A stretch of 6,855 bases of DNA from an uncultured Eubacteriales bacterium (lineage in GTDB: Bacteria > Bacillota > Clostridia > Oscillospirales > Acutalibacteraceae). Below, piece after piece: positions 6,401-6,855 of the stretch (its first letter is position 1; every line of letters begins with the position of its first letter). A program made the translations under genes and the position numbers. The notes under the pieces were generated by a model that was not told the origin of the DNA, ran no database searches, and saw only the letters and a program-made list of their open reading frames with translations. The stretch spans positions 1-6,855 of the forward strand of contig CAKTXU010000095.1 in assembly GCA_934630995.1 (NCBI GenBank), written 5' to 3'.

Positions 6401-6855
6401 TCAGGGCTGTATATAGTCTTTGACGGCGTCCAGCATCCGGGCGCCCAGGGTCACGGTCATAGCCAGGCCGTCCTCTCCATAGGCCTCCTGTTCCACCGCG
6501 CCCTCCCGGCGGCAGCGTTCCGCCAGTCCTCCCTGGTCGAAGGGAAGCAGGAGGGTGACCCGCTTCCGATCGGGAGGCAGGGCGGCGGCGACGGCTTCCA
6601 GCAGGGCGGGAATGCCCGCCCCGGTTCTGGCGCTTATCCGCAGGGCTTGCCCGCCTCCGTAGGGCAGCAGGTCCAGGGCCTTATCGCATTTGTTAAAAAC
6701 GGTGAGGATGGGGCGCTCCCCGCAGCCAAGCTCGGTAAGAAGAGCCCGGGTGACGGCCAGATGCTCCTCGGCGTCGGGGCTGGAGGCGTCGCAGAGGTTG
6801 AGGATGACATCCGCCTCCGCCGCCTCCTCCAGGGTGGAGCGGAAGGCGTCCACCA
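6401..6855 (-). CDS. hflX: HflX-type ribosome-associated GTPase, C-terminal part (partial)
   Basis: The frame is open to the right edge and ends with TGA at 6401-6403, leaving about 150 residues. The GTG at the edge is not the start. The first visible residues, DAFRSTLEEAAEAD, are the segment that follows the G3 motif in HflX, and LNLCDASSPD matches the family's next strand. NKCD (54-57) is the G4 guanine-specificity motif and SARTG (74-78, counting from the edge valine) is G5. The last 55 residues (from about KRVTLLLPFDQGG) form the small C-terminal domain of Gram-positive HflX. HflX binds stalled 50S/70S ribosomes and splits them in a GTP-dependent manner. The N-terminal domain and G1-G3 lie outside the window. 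It is followed at 25 bases by ppk2. Confidence 0.9.
   Translation of the reverse strand, partial: VDAFRSTLEEAAEADVILNLCDASSPDAEEHLAVTRALLTELGCGERPILTVFNKCDKALDLLPYGGGQALRISARTGAGIPALLEAVAAALPPDRKRVTLLLPFDQGGLAERCRREGAVEQEAYGEDGLAMTVTLGARMLDAVKDYIQP

Noticed and set aside
5602..6423. Plus-strand 273-residue open frame opposite ppk2
   Set aside because: It is the antisense shadow of a clearly recognised enzyme with all motifs, and its own translation shows no family features.

Overview
This GC-rich window (by eye, well over half G+C) most likely comes from a member of the Clostridia (Bacillota), perhaps an Oscillospiraceae-type gut anaerobe. That inference rests on strong GGAGG-type ribosome binding sites, an exported multimodular surface protein with FIVAR-like repeats and a C-terminal anchor, and an AraC-type sugar-style regulator. 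No taxonomic marker is present, so this is inference.

Layout. (1) 1-609, minus strand: the N-terminal 203 residues of an AraC-family regulator. It has an intact cupin metal-type motif, and its DNA-binding domain lies beyond the left edge. (2) 610-749: a short AT-richer divergent intergenic region with a good minus-strand promoter and the ribosome binding sites of both divergent genes. (3) 750-5288, plus strand: one very large gene for a 1512-residue exported protein. It has a signal peptide, five tandem jelly-roll/carbohydrate-binding-like modules, an Ig-like linker, a PHP-fold metallohydrolase domain of the CehA/McbA type with a complete set of metal ligands, a beta-rich domain, two FIVAR-like helical modules, a Ser/Thr-rich linker and a C-terminal membrane anchor. 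(4) 5289-5499: a convergent intergenic region with three closely spaced perfect hairpins, including a strong rho-independent terminator. (5) 5500-6375, minus strand: a PPK2-family polyphosphate:nucleotide phosphotransferase. (6) 6401-6855, minus strand: the C-terminal part of an HflX-type ribosome-associated GTPase, cut by the right edge and probably co-transcribed with ppk2.

How it fits together. The divergent regulator and the giant surface hydrolase look like a sensing/degradation pair: the regulator would detect a small molecule and control a cell-surface enzyme that binds a polymer and hydrolyses an ester or phosphoester bond. This link is inferred from gene order only. The hflX-ppk2 pair on the other side of the terminators is a separate housekeeping/stress unit. 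The most unusual item is the domain architecture of the surface PHP protein; its substrate cannot be read from the sequence.
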